Assembly (NCBI RefSeq): GCF_901538265.1
Contig: NZ_LR593886.1
Span: forward strand, 558,001 to 622,000
Direction: 5' to 3'
DNA length: 64,000 nucleotides
Source of the DNA: Gemmata massiliana
GTDB taxonomy: Bacteria; Planctomycetota; Planctomycetia; Gemmatales; Gemmataceae
Part shown: positions 45,196 through 54,356 of the stretch, one piece after another
How positions within the stretch are numbered: position 1 is the stretch's first letter
Layout of the letters: every line of letters starts with the position of its first letter
The notes under the pieces: model-generated
The model's database searches: none
Seen by the model: the letters and a program-made list of their open reading frames with translations, nothing else
Told to the model about the DNA's origin: nothing
Position numbers and translations under genes: made by a program

Positions 45196-45458
45196 AGCCG
45201 CGGATAGCGCAGATTACGCAGATCAGACAAGAGAACGATTTCTAGCCCCGGATGGGGCGTAGGCGAGTAGCCAGGGGTGAAGCGTAAGCGCAACCCCTGG
45301 CGGTCTGAGCAAATCGACTCCGTCCTTTTACCGTGATATCCGCAATGAGGCTCGCCAGGGGTTGCGCTTACGCTTCACCCCTGGCTACTTGCCTACGCCC
45401 CATCCGGGGCTTAAACGCATCTGCCTTCTGATCTGCGTAATCTGCGCTATCCGCGGCT
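45196..45458. repeat. Nested palindromic repeat element, 263 bp
   Basis: Outer arms 45196-45227 and 45427-45458 are exact 32-bp complements and are themselves made of 9-base units (CGGATAGCG, CAGATTACG, CAGATCAGA). Inner arms 45244-45302 and 45353-45411 are 59 bp with one mismatch, around a 50-bp core. Each inner arm folds alone: CCAGGGGT/ACCCCTGG and GCCCC/GGGGC hairpins. No ORF or transposase. Likely a non-autonomous REP/MITE-like element that inserted between the pseudokinase and the FHA gene. Confidence 0.85.
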
Positions 45459-45509
45459 TTTCTTTCTGCTCTGCCATCTGTTTTCGTGCCCATTCCGTCT
45501 TAACGCCGG

Positions 45510-45917
45510 CTAGCCCTTTGGCGCCTTTTGTTCGGGATACACGTCGGGAAGTGCGTTGCGACGGATCTGGTGTGTGACGGCGTCTTTTTTGTTTCCCTTC
45601 TGAGAGCCTCCCTCGTTCTCCAGTTTGTCGAGTTCGGCCCCAAACTTGACCACGTACTTCACGTTCGCGATCGCGATCGTGTCGTTGGGCAGCAGCGCCG
45701 CCCGGCGGACTCGCTGGCCGTTGACCCGCGTACCGTTCGTGCTCCCGAGGTCGCGGAGTAACAGTAGGCCGTCGGTCTTCACGATGACGCAATGGAGTTT
45801 TGAGACACTTTTATGGTCGAGGCGCACGTCGCAATCTTCGTCCCGGCCAAAGAGCGTCATGTCTTTGAGCAGGTCGAGGGACGGACCGCCTTCGGCGGAC
45901 ACCAACCGGGCGCGCAT
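45510..45917 (-). CDS. FHA-domain protein
   Basis: A 135-aa single-domain protein. The phosphothreonine-binding motifs are FGRDEDCDVRL, KSVSKLHC (R/S-x-x-H type) and LGSTNGTRVNG, filling residues about 20-95. A basic tail follows (SQKGNKKDAVTH). FHA proteins read threonine phosphorylation made by Hanks kinases, several of which lie in this window, so it may be a partner. ATG at 45917 has AGGG eight bases upstream; the extra frame to 46028 is ignored. Convergent with the pseudokinase, the repeat element between them. Confidence 0.88.
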   Translation of the reverse strand: MRARLVSAEGGPSLDLLKDMTLFGRDEDCDVRLDHKSVSKLHCVIVKTDGLLLLRDLGSTNGTRVNGQRVRRAALLPNDTIAIANVKYVVKFGAELDKLENEGGSQKGNKKDAVTHQIRRNALPDVYPEQKAPKG

Positions 45918-46111
45918 GAAATCACCCTGACTCGGGCGGAAGTTACCGATGCATTCTCGCTCGCCGCGAGCGCGGGAACAAGAGATACGACTTACCAAAT
46001 TAGTACTACATTCCGTTCGGTCGCGCACGGCCGATACAGGTGACCGCGCTCACTCGGCACAGCGATTGCGACAGGACGCTCTCGCCCGATCCGTTTGCCG
46101 AGGAACTACCT

Positions 46112-46309
46112 ATGAGTTCACCACATATTCCGCCCGCACCAGGACCGGACGTTCCGACCCAACCGCACCCGGTCCCGAAACCGCCCACCATTCCACCCGA
46201 TGTGGAGCCGGCACAACCCGGAATCGCGCCCGAGAGCCCAGCTCTACCGTACCCGGTGAACCCACCGTCGCCTGGTCCCGCGCCGAGCGTCCCACCGACT
46301 TGGGGTTGA
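46112..46309 (+). CDS. Small proline-rich protein
   Basis: A 65-aa frame that is about 40% Pro (HIPPAPGPDVPTQPHPVP, PPSPGPAPSVPP). No cysteine or hydrophobic helix, hence probably soluble and unfolded. GAGGAA before the ATG at 46112 is a good ribosome site. It is divergent from the FHA gene (about 195 bp) and may be a natural small gene or low-complexity frame. No known function. Confidence 0.5.
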   Translation: MSSPHIPPAPGPDVPTQPHPVPKPPTIPPDVEPAQPGIAPESPALPYPVNPPSPGPAPSVPPTWG

Positions 46310-46505
46310 GTCCGCGCAACCACGTTCCTATTTCCCGTGTACCGGCGCGGCGCCCGACTTCGGTAACTTTGCGATACCACCGAGGCTCATTGCGGGTTAG
46401 AATCCAAAAGCACGTCCTCTCTGGATTCTACCGCCCCGAATCCGTGCTATCCGTATGAGTGCCGAACCGCCGGTCGCGCCGGGACTTTGAAAGGGACGCT
46501 CGCTC

Positions 46506-46766
46506 ATGGTCATGCGGAACGGGAACGACGGTCGGGGCGCGCGCCAGTGGGACGACGTACCCTCGCGACTCCGTACCCGTGTGTCGAGTCAACTCCGGTT
46601 CCCGGAGTCGTCCGAGGCCAATAGCGAGCTCCCGGAACCGCGGCCCCTCTTTACCTTCGGTGAATTGGTCTACGATCTTTCACGACTCGCGCTCCTCTTT
46701 TTCGCAATTGCGGTCGCTAACACGGTCTTTCTGCTCGTTGCGCTCTCATTTCTTCGTGGCGGTTGA
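46506..46766 (+). CDS. Small membrane protein of unknown function
   Basis: An 86-aa protein: hydrophilic N-terminal 50 residues with Arg, Glu and Pro, then one hydrophobic helix (about 58-82: LSRLALLFFAIAVANTVFLLVALSF) and a short R-G-G end. The layout suggests a tail-anchored protein with its bulk in the cytoplasm. AAGGGACG before the ATG at 46506. No family recognised. A non-coding gap of 181 bp separates it from the YHS protein. Confidence 0.55.
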   Translation: MVMRNGNDGRGARQWDDVPSRLRTRVSSQLRFPESSEANSELPEPRPLFTFGELVYDLSRLALLFFAIAVANTVFLLVALSFLRGG

Positions 46767-46887
46767 TCGAACGCTGCCAATGTGATCGCCCTTTCGCACC
46801 TCCGAACGCACTTCTGCTTTGCGCCACCTTCTCGAAACATCAACTCGTTTTGCCCGCGTGTTGCATCGCGCCAGCGGTCTGCGGTAA

Positions 46888-47403
<516 letters not shown>

Positions 47404-47489
47404 GAGGGTACCAGAGTAGTGAGGGTATGAGAGGCGGAGGGACGGCCCTCGCGCGCTCGTACCCTCTGCTCCCTCTCACTGGAGGCCCC

Positions 47490-48266
47490 ATGCGCTCGCT
47501 CCCACTGGTCGCCCTCACGCCGTTGGTCGCGCTACTCGCGCCGACCGTTGCACCCGCAGCCGAAAAGGAAGCCCGCTTGTACGAGATGCGAACCTACTAC
47601 GCGGCGCCGGGTAAGCTCGACGCGCTGAACGCCCGGTTCCGGGACCACACGCTCAAGCTGTTCGAGAAGCACGGAATCACCAACCACGCCTACTTCGTGC
47701 CGATCGACAACAAGGACAACAAGCTCGTCTACTTCGTCTCGTACCCGAACAAAGAGGCCCGCAAGAAGTCGTTCGAGACGTTCGGGGCCGACCCGGAGTG
47801 GAAGAAGGCCCACGCCGACAGCGAGAAGGACGGCAAACTGGTCGATAAGATCGAGTCGCTGTTCCTGGCGGAAACCGACTACTCGCCGGTGTTCAAGACC
47901 GAGAAGAGCAAAGAGGACCGCGTGTTCGAGCTGCGCACCTACATCGCGACGCCGAACAACCTGAGCAACCTCAACGACCGGTTCAAGAACCACACGCTCA
48001 AGCTGTTCGAGAAATACGGCATGACGAACGTGGTGTACTGGAACGTGGCGAAGGGCGAAAAGGACGCGGACAAGCTGCTCGTGTACCTCCTGGCGCACAA
48101 GAGCAAGGACGCCGCGGCGAAGTCGTTCGACGGGTTCCGCAAAGACGCAGACTGGCTCGCGGCGCGTAAGGCGAGCGAGGAGAAGGGCGGCGGGAGCCTG
48201 ACCGAAGCGAAGAACGGCGTGGTGTCCGAGTTCCTCAAGCCGACGGACTACTCCCCGCTGAAGTAG
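47490..48266 (+). CDS. NIPSNAP-family exported protein
   Basis: A 258-aa protein with signal peptide (about 1-24). Two similar NIPSNAP units: LYEMRTYYAAPGKLDALNARFRDHTLKLFEKHGITN (about 29-64) and VFELRTYIATPNNLSNLNDRFKNHTLKLFEKYGMTN (about 143-180), each with an H-T-L-K-L-F helix. NIPSNAP domains are ferredoxin-like dimers with poorly known function; planctomycetes have many exported copies. GGAGG four bases before the ATG at 47490. The gap before it (47404-47489) has partly self-complementary GAGGGTA/TACCCTC segments. Confidence 0.88.
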   Translation: MRSLPLVALTPLVALLAPTVAPAAEKEARLYEMRTYYAAPGKLDALNARFRDHTLKLFEKHGITNHAYFVPIDNKDNKLVYFVSYPNKEARKKSFETFGADPEWKKAHADSEKDGKLVDKIESLFLAETDYSPVFKTEKSKEDRVFELRTYIATPNNLSNLNDRFKNHTLKLFEKYGMTNVVYWNVAKGEKDADKLLVYLLAHKSKDAAAKSFDGFRKDADWLAARKASEEKGGGSLTEAKNGVVSEFLKPTDYSPLK

Positions 48267-48355
48267 TTACACAAACCCGCGCCGGGCGAACTTCACTCGT
48301 GCCCGGCGCGTCCTTACTCGCGCGTCACCGACCGACACCGCGAGAACCTCTCCGG

Positions 48356-49036
48356 ATGAACAAGAGACAGTGGTTCGCGTCCACCGATCCGCAGCCGATG
48401 TTGCACTTCATCCGGGGCCGCGCGAGCGACCGGAAGTTGCGGCTGTTCGCGGTCGCGTGCTGCCGGCACTTCTGGCCCGCGTTCGCCGCGGACGATAGCG
48501 CACGGCGCACGGTCGAACTGGCCGAGCGGTTCGCGGACGGAGGCGCGACCGTAAAAGAGTACCGGATCGCGCGGGCTTTGGCCGAAGTACCGTGGGGACC
48601 GGAGAGCGACCACCGGTTGTGTCGCACGCGCGAACTGGCAAAGGCCACCGTCAAGGCGAACGCGAGCGGGGCCGCACTCGATGCCGGGCGCGACGCGATG
48701 AGTTTCGCGAGTGCGGCGATTTCGATGCAAGCCACCTCGTTCGCTCGGAACGAAACCGCGCGACGGACTGAAGCCGCCCGACAAATCACCTCGCTCCGCT
48801 GTATCTTCGGCAATCCTTTCCGCCCGTTTACGATCGACCCCTCCTGGCTCACCACCGACGTTCTCACACTGGCACACAGCAGCTACGCGGACCGGGCCTT
48901 TGACCGTTTGCCCATTCTGGCCGACGCGCTCCAAGACGCGGGCTGTGACAACGAAAGTGCCCTCAAACATCTCCGGAGCGAAGGGGAGCACGCCCGAGGA
49001 TGCTGGGTATTGGATCTGGTGCTGGGAAAAGAGTGA
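48356..49036 (+). CDS. Gemmata-type family protein ending in DLVLGKE
   Basis: A 226-aa protein of a family that I recall from Gemmata-like genomes, in which many copies exist. Landmarks: WFASTDPQPMLHFIRGRASDRKLRLFAVACCRHFW near the start, ITSLRCIFGNPFRPFTIDPSWLT in the middle, FDRLPILADALQDAGCD near the end, and the closing G-C-W-V-L-D-L-V-L-G-K-E. Function is not established; such proteins often accompany TIGR02996 proteins. Basic and soluble, no signal peptide. The DNA for its last residues matches the arms of the repeat at 9001-9075. ATG at 48356. Confidence 0.75.
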   Translation: MNKRQWFASTDPQPMLHFIRGRASDRKLRLFAVACCRHFWPAFAADDSARRTVELAERFADGGATVKEYRIARALAEVPWGPESDHRLCRTRELAKATVKANASGAALDAGRDAMSFASAAISMQATSFARNETARRTEAARQITSLRCIFGNPFRPFTIDPSWLTTDVLTLAHSSYADRAFDRLPILADALQDAGCDNESALKHLRSEGEHARGCWVLDLVLGKE

Positions 49037-49065
49037 CGTCTCGGCGCGCCTGTGCCCGATCTGGT

Positions 49066-52000
49066 TTACGTTCGCGGGAGGGCGGGCGGGAGGCGCGGGC
49101 CGGATTCGGACGTGGTGGGGCGCACGTCCGCGCGCCAGCGCTTGACGGCCCCGTCGCGACTCACGCTCACCAAGGATGTGCCGTCAGCGTTGAATGCTAC
49201 TTCCAAAACGCGGTCCGCGTGCCCGGTAAGCGTGAGCCGCTCGCGCCCCGCCACCGGATCCCACAGGATGACCGCACGGTCGTCGCCACCGGACGCGAGC
49301 GTGCGCCCGTTCGGGCTGAACTCCAGCGCGTGAACCGCGCCGGTGTGCCCGACGAGGTCGCGTGCGAACATCAGTCCGCCGCTGCGGTCCACGTCCCACA
49401 ATTTAATCAGCCCGCTCGCGTCGCCCGTCGCGAGTAGCCCGCTGGTCCGGTCGAAGGCCGCTGATTCGATGCTCGCCCGCGGGCCGTGCGCGTCGGGAAC
49501 GTGGGCTAATACTTTGCCCTGGAGCGTGACGATGCGCACCCCGGAATCGACCGCGACCGCCAGCCAGTTCTGGCGCGGGTGGAACGCGATCGCCCGTGCC
49601 CCCGGAACCGCGAGCACGATTCGCCCGCCCTTAAGATCGATCGGACGGTCTGCTGTCGCAGGGATCGAACGGAGGTCGTAGATTCGCACCGCGTCGGAGT
49701 CAACGGTCACGATCCACTGACCCGTCGGGTCGATGCCGACGGTGTAAACTGGCTGCGGCGTTCGTACCATTACGGCCCGCGTGAACGCCCCGCGGGGAGG
49801 TATGTTCGGAGACGGCAGGAACGGGCGCCCGGTGAACGGGAACGGCTGCCACACGAGCAGGCCGCTCCCGTTGGCGACGACGAACGTGCGGCCGTCCGGC
49901 GATGTGGCCGCGGCGCGGATCGTGTCTTTCGAGGACGGGATACCGAACGGGAGCGGGGTTAGTACGAGCGGCCCCGGCGGTCCCGGAATCGGCGGGCGAT
50001 TCGGGGGCACGTAATCGGCGGCCATGATCCGCACCCGGCCGGTGTCATCGGCCACAACGAATGCCGTACCCGCGCCGCCCACGCCCACCGCAGTCAGCCC
50101 CTGAGCGGCGCTGGTGTTCCTTCCGCTTGGGTCGCGCGCCAGGCGCAGAAAGTCATCGGGTTCGTGTGTTCGGATGGCCGTCTGCCACACCACCGCGGCG
50201 CCGTCCATTCCCGCCGACACGACCGTGCGCCGGTCCGGGCTGAACACCACCGCGTTGACCTGCTGTGTGTGGCCGGTCAGTTGCCCGCGCTCGCGCCCGT
50301 CTTCCGCGTCCCACAAGCGCACCGTCTTATCGAAGCCCGCGCTGGCGAGTAACTGCCCGTCGTCGCTGAAGTTCAGCGCGTAAATGCTGGCGGTGTGTCC
50401 GAACAGTCGGCGGTCGCGCCACGTTTGCGTGTCGAACAGGCGGACGTGGTTCGTCGCGCCGTTGTTCACGGTCGCGACGGTCTGGCCGTCCGGTGAGACT
50501 GCCACGGCGTGGACCGCCTCGGCGTGGAGCGGCAGGGCGCGGATCAGTCGCCGGCCGTCGGCAGAGATCACGCGCGCGATGCGATCGTTGCCGCCAGAGG
50601 CGAGTATCTTGCCGTTCAACGAGAACGCGACGCACAGCACCCCACCGGCGTGGACCTGCAGCGCGCGGGCTTCCCACACCGCGTGGGCGTTCGGTGATTG
50701 GGTCGCGCGCCGGGCGCTCGCGGCTACGGCTCCCGGTCCGCCGAGTACGGCGAGGTCGGGCGGCGCCGGGTGCCACGCGGTCAGTTCCCACCAGCGCAGG
50801 AACCCGTCCCTGCCGCCGCTCACAAGTGCCCGGCCGTCTGGTGAGAACGCCACACAGCTCGCGCCCCGTTCGTGTGCGTCGAGAACGAGCGTGGGGCCGA
50901 TGTCGGGCACTTTAATCAGCGGCTCGAACACGGAACTGGCCCAGGCGAACCGGCTCGCGAACTGGCGGGCCGTTGTGAGCACGTCGAGCGGGAGCACCCA
51001 CAGCCGCACGGTGCCATCGGCGCCTGCGGACGCGATCGTGGTCCCGTCCGGGCTGAACGCCAGCCCGAGTACCGCCCCCTCGTGGCCGCTGAGCGTGACC
51101 CACGTGCGCCCGGTCCGCGGATCCCACACCCGGACCCGCCCGCCGTCGCCCGCGGTCGCGACGAACTCACCGGTCGGCGAGTACGCGACCGCGCGGAGCG
51201 GGTCTTCCGGGCGGTGGTCGAGGTACGCGCGATCATCGCGCTGGCACAGCCGGCGCAGGTAGGCCCACGCGAAGTCTCGCAGGTCCGGCGGGCACCGGGT
51301 TTCGTCTTCGAGGAGCGTGGCCGCGCGGAGCGGGTCGCGCTCGCACAGGATCGCCACCTGCGCCAGTTGCAGCGCGTAGGCCGCGCGCCGCGTGCGCTGG
51401 GCCTCGCGCTTCAGTTCCTCGGCCCGTTCGAGCGCGTCGTTGCGCTGCTTCTCGTTCTCGGCCGCCAGCGCCTCGGCTCGGCGCTTTTCGGCCTCCGCGC
51501 GGTCTCGCTCCTGCTGCGCGATCCACTTTTCGTGTGCTTCCGCGGACGCCGCATCGCGCACACGGAAGTACGCCGTTGACAGCACGGCGACCAGCGCGAC
51601 GGTCGCCACGATGGTCATGCTCAGGAGCACGGCGAGCGACGGGTGCCGCTTCGCCCACTTCACCCCGCGTCCCCACGCGGAGAGCGGCCGCGCCAGGATC
51701 GGTTCGCCGTTGAGGAACCGCCGCAGGTCGTCGGCCAGTTCGGAGGCGCTCGCGTACCGGTGGATCGGCTGCTTCGACAAACACTTTAGGCAGATCGTTT
51801 CGAGGTCGCGCGGGACGAGCGGGTGCAGGCGCTTGGGTGGCACCGGGTCGTCGTGGAGCACCTGGAGGACGGTTTCGAGTGGCGTTTCGCCGCGGAACGG
51901 CGGGCGCCCGGTGAGCAGTTCGTAGAGGATCGCGCCGAGCGCGTACACATCCGCCGCGGGACCGATGTCGCGCGTCCGCCCGCCGGCCTGCTCCGGGGCG

Positions 52001-52965
52001 ATGTAGCTCGGGGTACCCATCACCGCGCCGGTGCGCGTGCCGACGTCGCCGCCGAACGTTTCGTTGAGCCGCTTCGCGAGGCCGAAGTCGGTGACCTTCG
52101 GGACGAACCCGGCGCACGCGGCCCGGAGCGCGGAGCCGGCCACCAGCGCGCCCTCGGTTGCCTCGCGCTCCGCGTTCAGGAGCACGTTGCCCGGTTTCAA
52201 GTCGCGGTGAACGATGCCCGCGGCGTGCGCGAACTGCATTGCCCGCGCGAGGATCTCGATCAGCTCGGCGGCGCGCTTGTCGTTCCACGGGGCGCCGCTG
52301 AGGTGCTGTGCGAGGCTCCCGCCCTCGACGAACTCCAGTGCCAAATACGGGTGCCCGCTGGCCTCGCCGATGTCGAAGATCTGGACGATGTGCGAGTGCT
52401 GGAGCGCGGCGACCGATTCGGCCTCGCGCTTGAACCGCTCGCGCTCGGTCGGCCCGGCGTGGATGCCGGACAGGATCATCTTCAGCGCGACGGTACGGTT
52501 CAGGTTCAGTTGCCGGGCCTTGTAAACGACCCCCATCCCTCCGCGCCCGACCTCGTTCAGAACCTCGTAACCGGGGATTTGCGGCGGGACGAAGTCGATC
52601 GTGTCGCTGGTCCCGAACGGCACCACGCTACTCGGTTCCCGCCCCGTGCCCGAGTCGGACGAGTTCACGTTCGGGGGAACGAACCCGGCGAGCGACTTGA
52701 ACGACGAGTCGGGCGCGTCCGCTCCACCGGGGTGCGTGAACGCGACGGTTGGTGGTTCGTTGTTGTGAGCGGAGGAGGTTGGAGGGAAGTTGAGGGTCGC
52801 GTCTTGGCTGCCGGGGGCGTCGCCACTCACGGCGAGTACGAACTGTTCTTCGCGCTCGGTGATGGCAAGGACGAGGGTATCACCGCACACGGGGCACGCC
52901 GGGGACGCCGACCCGTTCGGCGGGTTCCAGGTGTGGCCGAGTGAGCAGCGAAAACCACCGGCCAT
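49066..52965 (-). CDS. Ser/Thr protein kinase with WD40 repeats
   Basis: A 1299-aa kinase. It begins with a small ribbon (FRCSLGHTW... CPVCG; C7, H11, C24, C27). Kinase domain about 133-400: GRGGMGVVYKA, VALK, HRDLKPGNVLL, DFG, YIAPEQ, all active-site residues present. A membrane helix near 425-450 is followed by an Arg/Glu/Ala-rich coiled coil (about 455-530). About 13 WD40 repeats fill the rest, such as GHTASIYALNFSDDGQLLASA and GHTGAVHALEFSPNGRTLASG, so the C-terminus is outside or in the periplasm-like space. A sensor kinase whose propellers bind an unknown ligand is the likely plan. GAGG precedes the ATG at 52965. Confidence 0.92.
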   Translation of the reverse strand: MAGGFRCSLGHTWNPPNGSASPACPVCGDTLVLAITEREEQFVLAVSGDAPGSQDATLNFPPTSSAHNNEPPTVAFTHPGGADAPDSSFKSLAGFVPPNVNSSDSGTGREPSSVVPFGTSDTIDFVPPQIPGYEVLNEVGRGGMGVVYKARQLNLNRTVALKMILSGIHAGPTERERFKREAESVAALQHSHIVQIFDIGEASGHPYLALEFVEGGSLAQHLSGAPWNDKRAAELIEILARAMQFAHAAGIVHRDLKPGNVLLNAEREATEGALVAGSALRAACAGFVPKVTDFGLAKRLNETFGGDVGTRTGAVMGTPSYIAPEQAGGRTRDIGPAADVYALGAILYELLTGRPPFRGETPLETVLQVLHDDPVPPKRLHPLVPRDLETICLKCLSKQPIHRYASASELADDLRRFLNGEPILARPLSAWGRGVKWAKRHPSLAVLLSMTIVATVALVAVLSTAYFRVRDAASAEAHEKWIAQQERDRAEAEKRRAEALAAENEKQRNDALERAEELKREAQRTRRAAYALQLAQVAILCERDPLRAATLLEDETRCPPDLRDFAWAYLRRLCQRDDRAYLDHRPEDPLRAVAYSPTGEFVATAGDGGRVRVWDPRTGRTWVTLSGHEGAVLGLAFSPDGTTIASAGADGTVRLWVLPLDVLTTARQFASRFAWASSVFEPLIKVPDIGPTLVLDAHERGASCVAFSPDGRALVSGGRDGFLRWWELTAWHPAPPDLAVLGGPGAVAASARRATQSPNAHAVWEARALQVHAGGVLCVAFSLNGKILASGGNDRIARVISADGRRLIRALPLHAEAVHAVAVSPDGQTVATVNNGATNHVRLFDTQTWRDRRLFGHTASIYALNFSDDGQLLASAGFDKTVRLWDAEDGRERGQLTGHTQQVNAVVFSPDRRTVVSAGMDGAAVVWQTAIRTHEPDDFLRLARDPSGRNTSAAQGLTAVGVGGAGTAFVVADDTGRVRIMAADYVPPNRPPIPGPPGPLVLTPLPFGIPSSKDTIRAAATSPDGRTFVVANGSGLLVWQPFPFTGRPFLPSPNIPPRGAFTRAVMVRTPQPVYTVGIDPTGQWIVTVDSDAVRIYDLRSIPATADRPIDLKGGRIVLAVPGARAIAFHPRQNWLAVAVDSGVRIVTLQGKVLAHVPDAHGPRASIESAAFDRTSGLLATGDASGLIKLWDVDRSGGLMFARDLVGHTGAVHALEFSPNGRTLASGGDDRAVILWDPVAGRERLTLTGHADRVLEVAFNADGTSLVSVSRDGAVKRWRADVRPTTSESGPRLPPALPRT

Positions 52966-53457
52966 ACTGGAACCTCGGAGATCGGGGCACCACCCTGCAA
53001 TTATCCCCGCGCTCGCGCCCGATTCAAGCACCCGGACGTAACCGTCGAATTTCTGCGCGGACTGACGCTGAATGATTGCCCTGTACCGGACGAGCGAATC
53101 GAAAAAAATTGCTTTCTTGTGCGATGTATTTCGCCTCGAAGTGACACTTATTAAGTGACGAACCGGTTTGTTGCAGCGCTCAACGCTGCGACGTGGAGTG
53201 CTGCGCGCTCGGTGCCGTCACTCTTGCGGTGAGTTGGGACGTAAGATTTGATTGGGAAATAATTTGCGCCAGCGCGATCTCTGTGGATCGTGTCGGGGGC
53301 GTTATTCGCGCTGCGGAGGAGCAGAAAAGGTATTACGATGCCGGGCGCCGGAGACGATAAGGAAGGAGCCGCACGCGCAGTTGGGCTGGTGCGCGGACGG
53401 AGAATGGCGTATTGGACTGGGCCGGGAAAGCTGGGTTCTGTCGGAAAGGATGCCCCC
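52966..53457. other. 492-bp divergent region between the WD40 kinase and lpxA
   Basis: No clear gene. CACTTA/TAAGTG (53145-53157) is a perfect palindrome around one base and GCAGCG/CGCTGC a nearby hairpin. AT-rich patch around 53100-53135 (GAAAAAAATTGC). An in-frame ATG at 53338 upstream of lpxA would add 40 residues that do not look like LpxA. Confidence 0.4.
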
Positions 53458-54312
53458 ATGACGCGCCCCACGCTACCTCACGCACACCCCACTGCGATTA
53501 TTTCCGCCGAAGCGAATTTGCCCGCCGACGTGAGGATCGGGCCGTTCGCGGTGATCGAAGGGCCGATCACCCTCGGCCCCGGGTGCGTGATCGGTCCGCA
53601 CGCTCACCTGATCGGCCCGCTCACGCTGGGCGCGAACAACGAAATCGGTAGCAGCGCGGTGATCGGCGGCGCGCCTCAACACCTGGGTTACAAGGGCGAG
53701 ATCACTTCCGTCGAGATCGGCGACGGGAACGTCTTCCGCGAACACGTGACCGTTCACCGCGGGATGCCGGTCGGTGCCGGACCGGGCACCGGGGTAACGC
53801 GGATCGGGAACCGCAACTTCTTCATGGCGGCGAGCCACGTGGCGCACGATTGCGTCGTCGGCAACGACGTCATCTTCGCGAACGCGGCGCTCATCGGCGG
53901 GCACGTGACCGTGGGCGACCGGGCCTTCATTAGCGGGAACTCAGCCGTTCACCAGTTCTGCCGCGTCGGTCGGCTCGCGTTCTTGAGCGGGGCGTCCGCG
54001 TCGAGCAAGGACATCCCGCCGTTCTGGGTGATGCAGGACGTGAACTACGTCCGCGGGCTGAACCTCGTGGGTATGAAGCGGGCCGGAATGCCGCCCGCGG
54101 AGCGGATGGCCGTTCGCAAAGCGTACCGGACCATCTACATGACCCGGCCGGCTTTGCCACTTTCAGTGGCTCTCATGCGGATCGAGGCCGAACTCGGGGC
54201 GTTCCCAGCAATTCAGGAACTGGTCGAGTTCATCCGCACGTCGAAACGTGGCATTTGCGGTGCCCACCGGCTCGTGGGGACCGGCGACGATGACGAATCT
54301 GTAGCCGCGTAA
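53458..54312 (+). CDS. lpxA: Acyl-[ACP]-UDP-N-acetylglucosamine O-acyltransferase
   Basis: A 284-aa left-handed beta-helix protein with hexapeptide repeats (A-I-I-S-A-E-A, V-I-G-G-A-P-Q, A-L-I-G-G-H-V). AASHVAHDCVVGND contains H127 and the catalytic H130, equal to the E. coli HIAHDC pair. The C-terminal helical domain (about 190-284) has the R-A-G-M-P-P-A-E pattern. It catalyses the first step of lipid A synthesis and so implies lipopolysaccharide in this organism. AAAGGA seven bases before ATG at 53458. The lpxC, lpxD and fabZ neighbours of proteobacteria are absent here. It is followed by an unrelated sigma gene. Confidence 0.92.
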   Translation: MTRPTLPHAHPTAIISAEANLPADVRIGPFAVIEGPITLGPGCVIGPHAHLIGPLTLGANNEIGSSAVIGGAPQHLGYKGEITSVEIGDGNVFREHVTVHRGMPVGAGPGTGVTRIGNRNFFMAASHVAHDCVVGNDVIFANAALIGGHVTVGDRAFISGNSAVHQFCRVGRLAFLSGASASSKDIPPFWVMQDVNYVRGLNLVGMKRAGMPPAERMAVRKAYRTIYMTRPALPLSVALMRIEAELGAFPAIQELVEFIRTSKRGICGAHRLVGTGDDDESVAA

Positions 54313-54356
54313 ATTTTTTCTGCACGCGCGGTTGATGGTGGCGACATGATGGTGGT

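Noticed and set aside
45196..45458. A CRISPR-like array in the repeat element near the FHA gene
   Set aside because: The copies are inverted, not direct, with no equal spacers and no cas genes anywhere near.
44976..45577. Mirror-image small ORFs starting MRLRFTPGY on both strands around 45.3 kb
   Set aside because: They are the two arms of the inverted repeat read outward-in; identity of the peptides follows from the palindrome, not from genes.
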